Positions 63,822 to 64,000 of a DNA stretch of 64,000 nucleotides are shown piece after piece (the first letter of the stretch is position 1; each line of letters starts with the position of its first letter). Location: NCBI GenBank assembly GCA_910575555.1, contig CAJTFX010000015.1:53342-117341 (forward strand), given 5' to 3'. The stretch comes from Lachnospiraceae bacterium (GTDB lineage: Bacteria > Bacillota > Clostridia > Lachnospirales > Lachnospiraceae). A model generated the notes under the pieces. That model did not search any database and was not told the DNA's origin. It saw only the letters and a list, made by a program, of their open reading frames with translations. The position numbers and the translations under genes were made by a program.

Positions 63822-63902
63822 TTAACCGAACAGGTTTGCCAGTAGAGGGATAAGCTGCATCCCAATCAGGGCAACACCGCCGCCGGCCATAAGCTGTTTC
63901 AT
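63822..63902 (-). pseudogene. maff2 C-terminal remnant
   Basis: The last 26 codons read MKQLMAGGGVALIGMQLIPL then LANLFG, exactly the conserved C-terminus of Maff2-family small membrane proteins of Tn1549-like elements. Upstream of the Met, the usual Gly/Asn-rich segment and N-terminal helix are absent; the sequence instead gives PPPAVCRFYYLG with an in-frame stop further up. Something was inserted or rearranged at about base 63904. The interrupting DNA continues past the window edge. Confidence 0.7.
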
Positions 63903-64000
63903 ACCTAAATAGTAGAAACGGCAAACGGCGGGCGGCGGCGTGATGTTTCCGGCTGCTTTCCGGGCCTATTCGGTTGTATCATTCGCGGTCAAGTCTGCGC

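Larger units (their letters stand above)
17640..64000. mobile_element. integrative conjugative element, Tn4451/Tn1549 mixed type, left end and most of body
   Basis: From the interrupted recombinase gene to the window edge the genes form a known order: large serine recombinase, TnpW, ParB-like proteins, relaxase, primase, MobC, giant methylase-helicase, TopoIII, wall hydrolase, VirB4, PrgI and VirB6. Nearly all are on the minus strand, GC-rich, and joined by 4-base overlaps. The coupling ATPase and right end are not in the window. A 9.5-kb AT-richer cargo is embedded at 23446-32990. Confidence 0.88.

Noticed and set aside
63903..64000. Group II intron end as the cause of the maff2 break
   Set aside because: No recognisable domain V or boundary bases are visible in the 97 bases available, so I leave the nature open.

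Overview
The window looks like the chromosome of an anaerobic, spore-lineage Firmicute of the Lachnospiraceae/Clostridia type. Supporting this are superoxide reductase and rubrerythrin as oxygen defences, a SpoIID-like peptidoglycan protein, AGGAGG ribosome binding sites on almost every gene, a fructose PTS operon and an integrated conjugative element of the mixed Tn4451 (serine recombinase) / Tn1549 (transfer module) kind. Families were assigned by reading motifs; no database search was run.

Bases 1 to about 17,580 are resident chromosome of moderate GC. In order they hold a 5'-truncated EpsG-like polymerase, superoxide reductase, an apparent chemotaxis operon (chemoreceptor, orphan sugar-binding lipoprotein, aldose epimerase), a fructose operon (RpiR regulator, 1-phosphofructokinase, PTS IIABC, class II aldolase), a very short type I toxin-antitoxin locus, rubrerythrin, a SpoIID-like protein, a Nudix hydrolase, branched-chain aminotransferase, a flavin reductase, and an arsR / ArsP permease / thioredoxin-like operon with palindromic operators.

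At about 17,640 a large conjugative element begins. It interrupts the first codons of another large serine recombinase gene, so it is probably nested in an older element. Its own recombinase (17703-19316) sits at this end, followed by TnpW, two ParB-like proteins, small regulators and, after a cargo island, the relaxase, a TOPRIM primase, MobC, a 3,031-residue methylase/helicase, topoisomerase III, a Cys-repeat surface protein, a radical SAM protein, an M23+NlpC/P60 wall hydrolase, VirB4, PrgI, an MT-A70 methylase and a VirB6-like channel protein. The last gene, maff2, keeps only its 26 C-terminal residues before unrelated sequence begins at the window edge. The coupling protein and the other end of the element lie outside.

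The cargo (about 23,446-32,990) is visibly more AT-rich than the GC-rich element backbone. It holds a response regulator with a broken receiver domain, two tandem sirtuin-like proteins lacking the catalytic His, a FeoB-associated Cys-rich peptide, a FeoA-FeoB fusion, an ArsR regulator, a Zn/Cd-type P-type ATPase and a separate HMA metallochaperone on the minus strand, opposite a second ArsR regulator and an AraC regulator. The genes from the ArsR regulator (29001) down to the sirtuins are packed like one operon, with 1-base stop/start overlaps joining the Cys-rich peptide to the first sirtuin and the first sirtuin to the second. This metal-transport/sirtuin cassette is the best candidate here for an undescribed system.

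Other points of interest are a tnpV gene lying entirely inside the giant helicase gene in another frame, a short KPS(I/V)xxx(L/I) motif shared by the tails of four element proteins, and a family of CCGGCGG palindromes in the resident chromosome.
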